A stretch of DNA of 46,306 nt from Candidatus Bacteroides pullicola (GTDB lineage: Bacteria > Bacteroidota > Bacteroidia > Bacteroidales > Bacteroidaceae). The stretch lies in NCBI GenBank assembly GCA_019115825.1, contig DXCV01000030.1, forward strand, positions 1 to 46,306, read 5' to 3'. Of the stretch, positions 7,545-16,438 are shown piece by piece. Under the pieces are notes generated by a model. It made no database searches, was not told the origin of the DNA, and saw only the letters and a list, made by a program, of their open reading frames with translations. Numbering within the stretch: the stretch's first letter is position 1; each line of letters begins with the position of its first letter. The translations under genes and the position numbers were made by a program.

Positions 7545-8303
7545 TTATTTCATGTTCAGGCTGCTCCGGACAGAGGTCATGCCGGGCTGTGCAGGCAAAG
7601 AAGACTGGCGGGTGCAATAGTCAAATTGGACAGATTTGTCGCCCGTGAAAGAATGCCATTTCAAGGTCAGTTTCACCGTCTTTCCCTCCGTGTCGGGCAG
7701 GGAAGCCAAACTGAAAGCCACCAGTCCGTCTCCTGCCTGGCCATAGGTATCGCCATAAGCATTGTGACGGAACTCCACTTCGTAGGGGTCTTCGGGATTA
7801 TTGGTCGAAATGAGGTTGACAAAATGCTTCTGACTCGGATTGCCCCACATGGTACGGAAGCGAAGGGTCAGGTAACCATCTTCGGCTATCGTCACCCAAT
7901 CGGCCACCATCTCCACCGGATCATCGCCATACACCTCATCGTTCTCCGCCTCGCCCAAGTTGGGGGCCATAGGCTTGGTCAGCAGGCTGTCTATCCAGTT
8001 GACATAGACCGCCTGGCTATATGCACCACTGGGCTCGTCCACATTCGAATAGTTCACAAGCGCACGCACCTCTTTCCCGCCGAAAGGCGAAGACTTCAGG
8101 TTGACAGGCAGCAACGTGGTGCGTTCGTCCAATTGCAGGTAGCAGGAATTGTCCGATGCGTTTTTCACTGTCACCAACGCATTGGGCAACAGCATCGCAT
8201 ATTTATCGTCGTCATCATCCAAACAAGACTGGAAGCCCAATGAAGCCACTGCGGCCATCAGCATCACAAACCATTTCTTACTACTACTCATCATTCGTTT
8301 CAT
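7545..8303 (-). CDS. NigD-like surface lipoprotein
   Basis: 252 residues. An N-terminal signal with lipobox LGFQSC is followed by the acidic run DDDDD right after the acylated cysteine (about residue 27). In Bacteroidota an acidic stretch just after that Cys acts as a lipoprotein export signal to the cell surface. The rest matches the NigD architecture: a small N-terminal OB-like domain (about 35-110) and a C-terminal beta-sandwich (about 120-245) with WVTIAEDGYLTLRFRTMWG and VNLISTNNPEDPYEVEFRHNA. NigD is named from a Prevotella bacteriocin operon, but such proteins are common as orphans and their function is unknown. No bacteriocin genes are near. It lies downstream of aroB on the same strand. 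Confidence 0.8.
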   Translation of the reverse strand: MKRMMSSSKKWFVMLMAAVASLGFQSCLDDDDDKYAMLLPNALVTVKNASDNSCYLQLDERTTLLPVNLKSSPFGGKEVRALVNYSNVDEPSGAYSQAVYVNWIDSLLTKPMAPNLGEAENDEVYGDDPVEMVADWVTIAEDGYLTLRFRTMWGNPSQKHFVNLISTNNPEDPYEVEFRHNAYGDTYGQAGDGLVAFSLASLPDTEGKTVKLTLKWHSFTGDKSVQFDYCTRQSSLPAQPGMTSVRSSLNMK

Positions 8304-8404
8304 TGCTAATTCTACATTTTTAAGTTATACATTCATCCGTATCTCGTAGAGATAAATGACGGCTTGCGGCAAATGCTGCATGACCTATTGTTAAAGTTCC
8401 ATAA

Positions 8405-9466
8405 CTACGCCCCCATCGTTTCCCGATAGAAATCGAAGGCTTCAAAAATGGTTTTCTTGTCAGCGGTCTGATTGATAGCTATTTGTCCGACGTCTTCCAG
8501 CAAGGTGAAGTTGATTATCCCCTCCGTATTCTTCTTGTCATGCTGCATCAAGGCATAAAGATGCTCGTACGCCTTGCAGTCGTAGGAGAACGCGCCATAA
8601 TTCTCCTTGATGAAGGCAATGGTCTGCCGCATCTTGTCTTTGGGGAATCCCGACAGCAGGCACGACAGATACAATTCGCACACCAATCCCCACGCCACGG
8701 CATACCCGTGCAACACGGGACGGTTCTCGGCCAAGGCGAGGCTTTCAAAAGCGTGACCTACGGTATGCCCCAGGTTCAATGCCTTGCGAATGCCACGCTC
8801 CAAGGGGTCTTCGCGCACGATATTCTCCTTGACCTGCACCGAACGCCCCACCATGGTTTTCAAACGGGCATAGTCTATGGCATCCCTATCAAAGGCAAGC
8901 AATTCCGCCCAGTGGCCGGGAGTGCTGATGAGTCCATGCTTCAGCATCTCAGCATAACCGGAAAAGAAGTTCCGCTCATCCAGCGTGCGCAGGAACTCGG
9001 TCTCAATGAGCACACTCGCAGCAGGCGAAAACACCCCCACCTCGTTCTTCAAGCCATTGAAATTGATGCCTGTCTTACCGCCTACAGCCGCATCAACCAT
9101 GGCCAGCAGCGTGGTGGGAATATTAATATAAGGTATGCCCCGCTTGAAAGTGGAAGCTGCAAAACCGCCCAAATCCGTCACCATGCCTCCGCCCAAGTTA
9201 ATCATCAGCGAGTGGCGCGTAGCCCCTTTGTTGCTCAACTCCAACCAAACAGAGGCCAACGTTTCCAGATTCTTATGCACGTCTTCAGAGCCGATGACTA
9301 TCTCTTCGGCATCTTTCAGGGCCTCCACTCCCTTCAGCAACGGGAGGCAAAGGCGGTGTGTATGTTCGTCAGTCAGGACGAAGAGTTTGTCGTGCGGGCA
9401 CCGGCTGACGGCCTGCGACAAGCTGTCAGCCAAACCTTCACAAAGAATCACTTCTTGCTTGTTCAT
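8405..9466 (-). CDS. aroB: 3-dehydroquinate synthase
   Basis: 353 residues; converts DAHP to 3-dehydroquinate, the second step of the shikimate pathway, using NAD and a metal. I see the NAD-binding region NLGGGMVTDLGGFAASTFKRG, IPTTLLAMVDAAVGGKTGIN, the metal and phosphate segment RKALNLGHTVGHAFE (a metal-ligand His) and VLHGYAVAWG (another His). The length is at the short end for the family but all catalytic blocks are present. The promoter -7 box is at 9502-9509. No other aro genes are adjacent. Confidence 0.96.
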   Translation of the reverse strand: MNKQEVILCEGLADSLSQAVSRCPHDKLFVLTDEHTHRLCLPLLKGVEALKDAEEIVIGSEDVHKNLETLASVWLELSNKGATRHSLMINLGGGMVTDLGGFAASTFKRGIPYINIPTTLLAMVDAAVGGKTGINFNGLKNEVGVFSPAASVLIETEFLRTLDERNFFSGYAEMLKHGLISTPGHWAELLAFDRDAIDYARLKTMVGRSVQVKENIVREDPLERGIRKALNLGHTVGHAFESLALAENRPVLHGYAVAWGLVCELYLSCLLSGFPKDKMRQTIAFIKENYGAFSYDCKAYEHLYALMQHDKKNTEGIINFTLLEDVGQIAINQTADKKTIFEAFDFYRETMGA

Positions 9467-9501
9467 ATTCTATTTGCTTATTTGTTTTACGATCATTGCC
9501 G

Positions 9502-9509
9502 CAAAGGTA
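9502..9509 (-). promoter_or_regulatory. -7 box of aroB
   Basis: The reverse strand reads TACCTTTG, an exact TAnnTTTG match, about 35 bases upstream of the aroB ATG. The -33 position has no clear match. Confidence 0.55.
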
Positions 9510-9654
9510 GGATTTCTCCCGAAAGTAGCGACAGGCAATTTAAAAGAAATAACCGATTAATAAGACATTTTATCACTTATCCTATTAAACCTTTGGAAGC
9601 GTCTCCCGTCAAACGAGCATTAGTAATTCAGTTTAAGGTACAAAGAATAGACAA

Positions 9655-12561
9655 ATGAAACGATTCGCTACGTGGACGATACTCCTTTGCCTGACGGCAT
9701 TGTCCGCATTCTCACAGACCAAGACAGTCGATGTGTCGGGGCGCATCATGGAAGGTGACACCAACCAGCCCGCCATTGCAGCCAGCGTACAACTACTCAA
9801 CCTCCCGGACAGCACCCAAGCCACCGGCATGGCCAGCAACATGCAAGGGCTTTACCGCCTGCAAGCCAAGCCCGGCAAATATGTCCTCAAAGTGACCTAC
9901 ATCGGCTACCAACCCTCATATACCCCCGTACAACTTGTTTCGGCGCCCAAGCGGATGGGCGACATCGTGCTCCAACCGGATGCCATCATGCTGGCCGAAG
10001 CCGTCGTGGTGGCCGAAGCCCCGCAGGTGCAGGTGGTGGAAGACACGGTGCAATTCAACGCGAATGCCTACCGCACGCCCCAGGGCGCCACGCTGGAGGA
10101 GTTGGTGAAGAAGCTGCCCGGCGCCGAGGTGGACGATGACGGCAACGTGAAAATCAACGGGAAAGACGTATCCAAGATATTGGTGAACGGCAAGGAGTTC
10201 TTTGGCGGAGACGTGGCCACCGGCCTGCAGAACCTGCCCGTGGAGATGATTGAGAAGCTGAAGACCTACGACAAGAAGTCGGACCTGGCCCGCATCACCG
10301 GCATCGACGACGGCGAGGAGGAGACCGTCTTGGACCTGACCGTGAAGAAAGAGATGAACACCGGATGGTTCGGCAATGCAGACATCGCAGGCGGCACGGA
10401 AGACCGCTATTCACTGCGCGGCATGGTGAACTACTTCCGGGGCAATACGCAAGTGTCGCTCATCGGGCGTGCCAACAACGTCAACGACCAAGCCTTCTCC
10501 GGCGGCGGAGGAGGCCCGCGCTGGCGCCGCAATTCCGGCCTGACCACTCGCAAGGACCTTGGCTTGAACTTTGCCACGGAAAGCGAGAAACTCGCCCTCG
10601 AGGGAAGCGCCCGCTATAACTACCGCAACAACGACCAGATCAGCACCGGATACACCGAGAACTTCCTGACAGGACAAGACGCGTCGTCTTTCTCCAACTC
10701 CAACTCCACACAGAACTCGCGCAACGTCTCCTTCTGGGCCAACTTCAAAATGGAGTGGCGTCCGGACACGCTGACCAACATCATCCTGCGCCCTAACATA
10801 TCGTACAGCACCACACGCACAGGCTCGTTCTCCCAGTCGGGAACCTTCAACGACGACCCATACAACTACGTCGACAACCCGAACGACTTCCTGGACCTGA
10901 ATGCCCTGGCGCAAGCGGACCTCTTGAGCGACGAAGACCCGTTGAAGGACATCCGCGTCAACACCAGCAATAACCGGGGCTACAGCGACGGTAATTCCCT
11001 CTCGGCACAAGCCACCTTGCAAGTCAACCGCAAGCTGAACTCCAAAGGACGCAACATCACCTTCCGCGGGCGATTCGAGTATGGCGACGACGACAGCGAC
11101 CAGTACTCGTCCTCGGACACGCGCTATTTCCTGACCGGAAGCACGCAGGACGACGACATCATCCGCCGCTACATCACCTCGCCCTCTACCGACTACAGCT
11201 ACCAAGCCCAACTGACTTATAGCGAACCCATAGCGAAGGCCACCTTCCTGCAATTCAGCTACCGATTCCAATACAGCTTGAGCGAGAGCGACAAGAATAC
11301 GTACGACCTGGCCAGCCTGGGCTGGGACTGGGGCGACCGCCTGCCCGACGACTACCTGGAACACCGCGACGACGACCAAAGCAAGTATGCCCAATACCAA
11401 ACCTACGCACACGACGCCCGCATCGGCCTGCGCTTCGTGAGGCCCAAGTTCCAACTGAACGCCGGGCTCTCCTTCCAGCCGCAAAACACGCGCCTGACCT
11501 ACCAGAAGGGCGCCATCGACACCGTCAGCACCCGCCATGTCTTCAACTTCGCGCCCAATATCGACTTCCGGATGCGCTTCTCCAAGGTGAGCCAGCTGCG
11601 CGTCACCTACCGCGGACGCAGCAGCCAGCCCGGCATGGAGAACCTCTTGCCCGTCACCGACGACTCCAACCCGCTGAGCGTACGGGTAGGTAATCCCGAC
11701 CTGAAGCCCGCCTTCAGCCACAACCTCCGCCTGTTCTACAACAACTACGTGCCCGACAAGCAGCGGGGCATCTTCTCGCACGCATTCGTCCAAATGACCC
11801 AGAACAGCATCAGCAGCAGCCGCGTGTATAACGACGCCACCGGCGGCTGGACCACCACGCCCCGCAATATCAACGGGAACTGGAGCGCCTTCGGCATGTT
11901 CGGGTTCAACACGGCACTGAAGAACAAGAAGTTCACTATCGGCACCTTCACCAATGCCAACTACGCCAACAACGTGGGCTATCTGACCTCGGGCCGCGGC
12001 GCGGACGCCGTCGAACGGAAAAACACGACGACGAACCTGACCCTGAACGAACGTCTGAACGCCACCTATCGCAACGACTGGCTCGAACTGGGCGTGAACG
12101 GCACCCTCTCGTACTCCATCGAACGGGACAAGCTGACCCCCAGCAACAACCAGCAGCCCTATACCTTCAGCTACGGGGCCAATACCACCATCAACCTGCC
12201 GTGGAACATGAGCATTGCTACCAACATTGCCAACCAGAGCCGGCGCGGATACCGCGACGCCAGCATGAACCGCGACGAGCTGATATGGAACGCCCAGATT
12301 GCGCAGACGTTCCTGAACGGCGACGCCACGGTCAGCTTCGAGATGTACGACATCCTGCGCCAGCAGAGCAACATCACCCGTTCGCTCACCGCCTCGGGCC
12401 GCTCCGTGTACGAATACAACGGCATCAACAGCTACTGCATGGTGCACTTCATCTACCGCCTGAACATCTTCGGCGGCAAGAAGAGCAACAAGCGACCGGA
12501 AATGGGGGGACCCGGATTCGGGCGACGTGGACCGGGATTCGGGCCGCGCAGACACTTCTAA
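9655..12561 (+). CDS. TonB-receptor-like outer membrane beta-barrel protein with CarboxypepD_reg domain
   Basis: 968 residues. A signal peptide (MKRFATWTILLCLTALSAFSQT) is followed by a carboxypeptidase-regulatory-like Ig domain (about 23-110: VDVSGRIMEGDTNQPAIAASV...YIGYQPSY), a plug-like segment (about 115-210: LEELVKKLPGAEVDDDGNVKINGKDVSKILVNGKEFF) and a long outer-membrane barrel typical of the OMP_b-brl_3 family. The protein ends in a Gly/Arg-rich tail, PEMGGPGFGRRGPGFGPRRHF, beyond the last barrel strand (IYRLNIFGGKK). There is no SusD partner nearby, so it is not a standard glycan-uptake pair. Relatives with NGKEFFGGD plugs are common orphans; the substrate is unknown. The upstream region has AACCTTTG at 9590-9597, a one-mismatch -7 box. 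Confidence 0.85.
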   Translation: MKRFATWTILLCLTALSAFSQTKTVDVSGRIMEGDTNQPAIAASVQLLNLPDSTQATGMASNMQGLYRLQAKPGKYVLKVTYIGYQPSYTPVQLVSAPKRMGDIVLQPDAIMLAEAVVVAEAPQVQVVEDTVQFNANAYRTPQGATLEELVKKLPGAEVDDDGNVKINGKDVSKILVNGKEFFGGDVATGLQNLPVEMIEKLKTYDKKSDLARITGIDDGEEETVLDLTVKKEMNTGWFGNADIAGGTEDRYSLRGMVNYFRGNTQVSLIGRANNVNDQAFSGGGGGPRWRRNSGLTTRKDLGLNFATESEKLALEGSARYNYRNNDQISTGYTENFLTGQDASSFSNSNSTQNSRNVSFWANFKMEWRPDTLTNIILRPNISYSTTRTGSFSQSGTFNDDPYNYVDNPNDFLDLNALAQADLLSDEDPLKDIRVNTSNNRGYSDGNSLSAQATLQVNRKLNSKGRNITFRGRFEYGDDDSDQYSSSDTRYFLTGSTQDDDIIRRYITSPSTDYSYQAQLTYSEPIAKATFLQFSYRFQYSLSESDKNTYDLASLGWDWGDRLPDDYLEHRDDDQSKYAQYQTYAHDARIGLRFVRPKFQLNAGLSFQPQNTRLTYQKGAIDTVSTRHVFNFAPNIDFRMRFSKVSQLRVTYRGRSSQPGMENLLPVTDDSNPLSVRVGNPDLKPAFSHNLRLFYNNYVPDKQRGIFSHAFVQMTQNSISSSRVYNDATGGWTTTPRNINGNWSAFGMFGFNTALKNKKFTIGTFTNANYANNVGYLTSGRGADAVERKNTTTNLTLNERLNATYRNDWLELGVNGTLSYSIERDKLTPSNNQQPYTFSYGANTTINLPWNMSIATNIANQSRRGYRDASMNRDELIWNAQIAQTFLNGDATVSFEMYDILRQQSNITRSLTASGRSVYEYNGINSYCMVHFIYRLNIFGGKKSNKRPEMGGPGFGRRGPGFGPRRHF

Positions 12562-12662
12562 GGGCAGCCCAACCAGGCGGGGGACGGACCTACAGGGACA
12601 CACTTTTGACGCCCTGCGCAGAAAAAATCCCCGGCAAGGGCAGGTATTTCAAAAAAATGACT

Positions 12663-12670
12663 TATTTTTG
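12663..12670 (+). promoter_or_regulatory. Candidate -7 box of frr
   Basis: TATTTTTG matches TAnnTTTG and lies 46 bases before the frr ATG. Confidence 0.45.
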
Positions 12671-12716
12671 CTTGCCCTAAGAGGAAACGAATCCTAACAA
12701 CTAACGCAACGACAAT

Positions 12717-13277
12717 ATGAAAGATGTAAAAGAAATCCTGGGCGAGGCCCAAGAGAAAATGGACATGGCTGTCATGTACCTGGAAGAAACATTGGCACAC
12801 ATCCGCGCCGGTAAGGCAGACGTACGCCTGCTGGATGGCATCCGCGTAGACTCCTACGGATCGATGGTGCCCATCAATAATGTGGCTGCCGTCACCACCC
12901 CGGACGCGCGAAGCATCGCCATCAAGCCGTGGGACAAGAGCATGTTCCGCATCATCGAGAAGGCCATTATCGACTCCTCGCTGGGCATCATGCCGGAGAA
13001 CAACGGCGAGATTATCCGCATCGGCATCCCGCCCTTGACGGAGGAGCGACGCAAGCAACTGGCCAAGCAGTGCAAGAGTGAGGGCGAGACCGCCAAAGTG
13101 AGCGTGCGCAACGCCCGCCGCGACGCCATCGACGCGCTGAAGAAGGCCGTCAAGGAAGGACTGCCCGAGGACGCACAAAAGGGCGGCGAGGAAAAGCTGC
13201 AGAAGACGCATGACAAGTACATCAAGCAAATTGACGACATGCTGGCGGCCAAGGACAAAGAAATCATGACGGTATAA
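12717..13277 (+). CDS. frr: Ribosome recycling factor
   Basis: 186 residues, the normal family length. With EF-G it splits post-termination ribosomes in the cytoplasm. Typical blocks are LAHIRAGKADVRLLDGIRVD, LMPINN-like MVPINNVAAVTTPDARSIAI, IGIPPLTEERRKQLAKQCK and RNARRDAIDALKK. The three-helix bundle (N- and C-terminal thirds) and the intervening beta domain are all present. It is followed 101 bases later by rsgA, another late ribosome-cycle factor, with an inverted repeat between them. Confidence 0.97.
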   Translation: MKDVKEILGEAQEKMDMAVMYLEETLAHIRAGKADVRLLDGIRVDSYGSMVPINNVAAVTTPDARSIAIKPWDKSMFRIIEKAIIDSSLGIMPENNGEIIRIGIPPLTEERRKQLAKQCKSEGETAKVSVRNARRDAIDALKKAVKEGLPEDAQKGGEEKLQKTHDKYIKQIDDMLAAKDKEIMTV

Positions 13278-13294
13278 CGTAGACTAAAATGAAG

Positions 13295-13367
13295 AATGAG
13301 GAATGAGGAATGAAGAATCTTCGTTGGAAGCAGCAAATTCTTTATTCTTCATTTTTCATTCCTCATT
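13295..13367. repeat. Long inverted repeat between frr and rsgA
   Basis: Left arm 13295-13318 and right arm 13344-13367 are complementary over 24 positions except two that can form G-U pairs in RNA, with a 25-base loop. The arms are built from GAATGA/GGAATGA-type repeats. Transcribed, it would give a strong hairpin ending 12 bases before the rsgA ATG. Similar ATGAAGAATGA palindromes recur in Bacteroides intergenic DNA as far as I know, so a dispersed repeat is likely. Confidence 0.75.
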
Positions 13368-13378
13368 GAAAAAGAACT

Positions 13379-14314
13379 ATGACAGGGCTTGTTATCAAGA
13401 ACACCGGGAGCTGGTACTTGGTGCGTACGGACGACGGTCGCGACGTGGAGTGCAAGGTGAAAGGAACCTTCCGCTTGAAGGGCATACGCAGCACCAATCC
13501 CGTGGCCGTGGGCGACCGTGTGCGCATCACAGGCAACCCCGGGGGGACCGCATTCATCACGGATATCGAGGAACGCAAGAACTACATCATCCGGAGAGCG
13601 TCAAACCTCTCGAAGCAGTCCCACATCCTGGCCGCCAACCTGGACCAGTGCATGCTGGTGGCCACGGTGAACTATCCGGAGACATCGACCACCTTTATCG
13701 ACCGCTTCCTCGCCACGGCGGAGGCCTACCGCATCCCCACCCTGATTCTCTTCAACAAGATTGACCTTTATGACGAGGACGACACGCGCTACCTGGACGG
13801 CCTCGTCCACCTCTACACCACCATCGGATACCCCTGCATCAAGGTCTCGGCCCTGGACGGACGCGGACTGGACGAGGTGAAGGACAAGCTGCGGGGCGCC
13901 ATCACCCTCTTCTCGGGCAATTCGGGCGTGGGAAAGTCGACGTTGCTCAACGCCCTGCTGCCCGGCACGGACGCCCGCACGGGGGAAATCTCGCAGGCAC
14001 ACAACAAGGGGATGCACACGACGACGTTCTCTGAAATGTATCCCGTGGACGACGCGGGAGGCTACCTCATCGACACGCCGGGCATCAAAGGATTCGGCAC
14101 CTTCGACATGGAGGTGGAGGAAATCGGCCACTACTTCCCGGAGATATTCGAGGAGTCGGCCCGCTGCAAATACGGCAACTGCACGCACCGGCAGGAACCC
14201 GGCTGCGCCGTGCTCAAGGCCGTGGAGGAGCATCGCATCAGCCAGTCGCGCTACGCATCCTACCTCAGCATGCTGGACGACAAGGAAGAGGGCAAATACC
14301 GCGAAGCCTATTGA
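13379..14314 (+). CDS. rsgA: Ribosome small subunit-dependent GTPase A
   Basis: 311 residues. A circularly permuted GTPase that checks late 30S subunit maturation. An N-terminal OB fold (about 1-75) precedes the G motifs in permuted order: NKID (G4, 126-129), GNSGVGKST (G1, 180-188), the HTTT switch, then DTPG (G3, 232-235). The C-terminal zinc site is C263-x4-C268-x-H270-x5-C276 ([14 protein letters not shown]). The start ATG directly follows the inverted repeat at 13295-13367. It converges on the SDR gene with 24 bases between stops. Confidence 0.97.
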   Translation: MTGLVIKNTGSWYLVRTDDGRDVECKVKGTFRLKGIRSTNPVAVGDRVRITGNPGGTAFITDIEERKNYIIRRASNLSKQSHILAANLDQCMLVATVNYPETSTTFIDRFLATAEAYRIPTLILFNKIDLYDEDDTRYLDGLVHLYTTIGYPCIKVSALDGRGLDEVKDKLRGAITLFSGNSGVGKSTLLNALLPGTDARTGEISQAHNKGMHTTTFSEMYPVDDAGGYLIDTPGIKGFGTFDMEVEEIGHYFPEIFEESARCKYGNCTHRQEPGCAVLKAVEEHRISQSRYASYLSMLDDKEEGKYREAY

Positions 14315-14338
14315 CCGCCGGGCCTGCCCCGCATCCCA

Positions 14339-15202
14339 TCAAAGCCATTTCCGTACGACGTTTTCCGTCAGGTCCCATAGCTCCTGCATCTGCGGGTGCT
14401 GGATGTACTTGGCGGACAGGGGCTTGGCGTGCCCGCTGACGTTGAACGTCCCCGTGCGCTGCCCGGCGTCGTCGTCGAGCAGCAGGCGGATGGCCGTGTC
14501 TGCGCCCTGGCGGGGCGTGCGGATGAAGGGGCGGAAGAAGAGGTCCGTCAGGGGGTCGAACCAGGCGTGCATGGTGATGATGTCGGTCGAGACGATGCCC
14601 GGGTCGGCGGCGTTCACTACGATGCCGCGGTCCTGCACGCGCCGGGCCATATCCAGGGTGAAGAGCGTCAGCGCCAGCTTCGTATTGCTGTAGACAGGGA
14701 TACGCCAGAACGAGCCGCGGCAACCCTTATGGAAAAAGTCCGGGAAGTCGAGGTGGCCGATGGCGTACGTGCACGACACCATGTTCACGACCCGGCTGCC
14801 GCGGTGCATCAACGGGACGAGCTTGCGCGTCAGCAGGTAGGGAGCGACGTAGTTGACGCTGACCGTTCGCTCCAGGCCGTCTTCGGTGATGTGGCGGCCC
14901 GTCTCCATGGTGCCGGCGCAATTCATCAGCAGGTCGATGCGCTCGTGGTCCGTTATCAGTCGGTCCGCAAAGTCGGCGACGCTGGCCAGCGAGGCGAGGT
15001 CCACGTAGCGCACTTCGATGTGCAGCCCGGACTGGTCGTGCATCAGCGTGCGACGCAGGGCTTCGGCGCGCTGCGGGCGGCACGATGCCATGATGACACG
15101 GTAGCCCGCCAAGGCCACCGCACGGGTGATTTCGGTGCCCATACCGCCGTCCGCGCCGGTGATGATGGCCAGGCCGCGGGCGGATAGGGGTTCATTTTCC
15201 AT
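14339..15202 (-). CDS. Short-chain dehydrogenase/reductase, candidate 3-beta-hydroxysteroid dehydrogenase
   Basis: 287 residues. A classical SDR fold: TGADGGMG (15-22) nucleotide loop, CRPQR after strand 2 (Arg42 and Arg45 suggest NADP(H)), NCAG (94-97), and the catalytic set Ser143, Tyr171 and Lys175 (VYSNTK). It overlaps the upstream reductase gene by 11 bases and is the third gene of a tight set with a steroid 5-alpha-reductase. Established: Bacteroidales gut bacteria carry linked 5-alpha-reductase, 5-beta-reductase and 3-beta-hydroxysteroid dehydrogenase genes that turn 3-oxo-delta4 bile acids into iso- and isoallo- forms. Here the position supports that role, but the SDR sequence alone would only say oxidoreductase, possibly retinol-dehydrogenase-like. 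Confidence 0.75.
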   Translation of the reverse strand: MENEPLSARGLAIITGADGGMGTEITRAVALAGYRVIMASCRPQRAEALRRTLMHDQSGLHIEVRYVDLASLASVADFADRLITDHERIDLLMNCAGTMETGRHITEDGLERTVSVNYVAPYLLTRKLVPLMHRGSRVVNMVSCTYAIGHLDFPDFFHKGCRGSFWRIPVYSNTKLALTLFTLDMARRVQDRGIVVNAADPGIVSTDIITMHAWFDPLTDLFFRPFIRTPRQGADTAIRLLLDDDAGQRTGTFNVSGHAKPLSAKYIQHPQMQELWDLTENVVRKWL

Positions 15203-16436
15203 CTGTCGATTGGCGTTTCTCGATTTCTTCTATTTCCTTGACCAAGGACTTGGGCAGCGGTTCGGTCAGCCGTTGGTGGCAGGCCATATCCAGCGTGTAC
15301 ATGCGTGCGATGCAGTAGTTGCTGTGGCGGCACTGGCAGCGGGCGCATTCCTCGGCCTTCATGCGGTTGACGAAGCCCGGCTCGTTGAGCAGGGCGCGGC
15401 CCATCTGTACGGCCTCGAAACCGTGGTCCAGCACCTCGTCAATCTTCTCGCGGGAGACAAGGCCGCCCACGTAGACGAGGGGAACGGTGAGTTCCTTCCG
15501 GAATTTTAACGCATCTTCCAGGAAATACGCCTCCTTGAAGGGGACGGTGGGAATCATCCACTTGCCCACCATGCGGACGCCGTACTTCAGCCACCACTGG
15601 GTCATGTAGTGGGTCATGGTGCGTATAGGCATCTCGCCGCGCATGACGTACATCGGCGCTTTGCTGACGAAGCCGCCGCTGAGCACGAGCGCATGGGCGC
15701 CCAACTCTTGCAGGCGGTGGGCCACCTTCAGGCATTCGTCTATCTCCATGCCGCCACGGAAGCCGTCGCGCATGTTCGTCTTCACCAGTACAGCCATGCC
15801 GGTTTCTGCCGCCGCGTGCATCACTTCGGACATGACCATTTCCATAAAGCGCATGCGGTTGGCCAAGGAGCCGCCGAAGAGGTCTCTCCGGTGGTTGGTG
15901 TAGGGCGAAAGGAACTGGCTGATGAGGTAGCCGTGGCCCGCGTGTACCTCCACAGCGTCGAAGCCGGCTTCATGGGCCAGGCGGACGGAGTCGGCATAGG
16001 CACGCGCCATGGCCGGCAATTCGTCGGCGCGAAGGCCGCGAACGAAGGTGGGCGAATAGAGGTTGAAGCCCGTGGACGCACTGACAGGGGTGCAGCCGCA
16101 GATGCTCTTGTGGGACATGTTGCCGCAATGGCCGAGCTGGATGCTCGCGGCAGTGCCCTCGCGATGGACGGCATCGGTCAGCGTGCGCAGGCCGGGTATG
16201 ATTTCGGGACGCATCCACAGTTGGCGGTCGAAAGAGAGACCGCTGCGCGTGACGGCGGCATAGGCCACGGTGGTCATGCCCACCCCACCGCGTGCGACGG
16301 ACGTATGGTAGTCCAGCAGTTCGGGCGAGGGCTTATTGCCGGGGCACATGCTTTCGAAGGCCGCCGAGCGGATAGTGCGGTTGCGCAGGGTCAACGGGCC
16401 GAGCGTCACCGGCGTGAATAGTTTGCTTTCCTTCAT
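15192..16436 (-). CDS. NADH:flavin oxidoreductase (Old Yellow Enzyme family), candidate steroid 5-beta-reductase
   Basis: 414 residues. An FMN TIM barrel: KLFTPVTLGPLTLRNR start, SIQLGHCG (Gln100), VHAGHGYLISQFLSP with His165, His168 and Tyr170 as the OYE substrate pair and acid, and VYVGGLVSREKID with MGRALLNEP binding FMN phosphate. A cysteine cluster follows (C364, C367, C369, C375, C386); its spacing differs from the C-x2-C-x3-C-x11-C 4Fe-4S motif of 2,4-dienoyl-CoA reductases, so a cluster is possible but unproven. The C-terminal FAD/NAD domain of those enzymes is absent. Two bases separate it from the 5-alpha-reductase gene. Known microbial delta4-steroid reductases (BaiCD, OsrB-like) belong to this superfamily, which supports the 5-beta-reductase inference. 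Confidence 0.78.
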   Translation of the reverse strand: MKESKLFTPVTLGPLTLRNRTIRSAAFESMCPGNKPSPELLDYHTSVARGGVGMTTVAYAAVTRSGLSFDRQLWMRPEIIPGLRTLTDAVHREGTAASIQLGHCGNMSHKSICGCTPVSASTGFNLYSPTFVRGLRADELPAMARAYADSVRLAHEAGFDAVEVHAGHGYLISQFLSPYTNHRRDLFGGSLANRMRFMEMVMSEVMHAAAETGMAVLVKTNMRDGFRGGMEIDECLKVAHRLQELGAHALVLSGGFVSKAPMYVMRGEMPIRTMTHYMTQWWLKYGVRMVGKWMIPTVPFKEAYFLEDALKFRKELTVPLVYVGGLVSREKIDEVLDHGFEAVQMGRALLNEPGFVNRMKAEECARCQCRHSNYCIARMYTLDMACHQRLTEPLPKSLVKEIEEIEKRQSTDGK

Positions 16437-16438
16437 AA

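Noticed and set aside
10411..12603. 730-codon antisense frame under the barrel gene
   Set aside because: Val/Ala-rich shadow frame with no domains; the forward frame is a coherent outer membrane protein.
13303..13764. Forward frame starting in the inverted repeat and overlapping rsgA
   Set aside because: It overlaps rsgA in another frame and has no family features.
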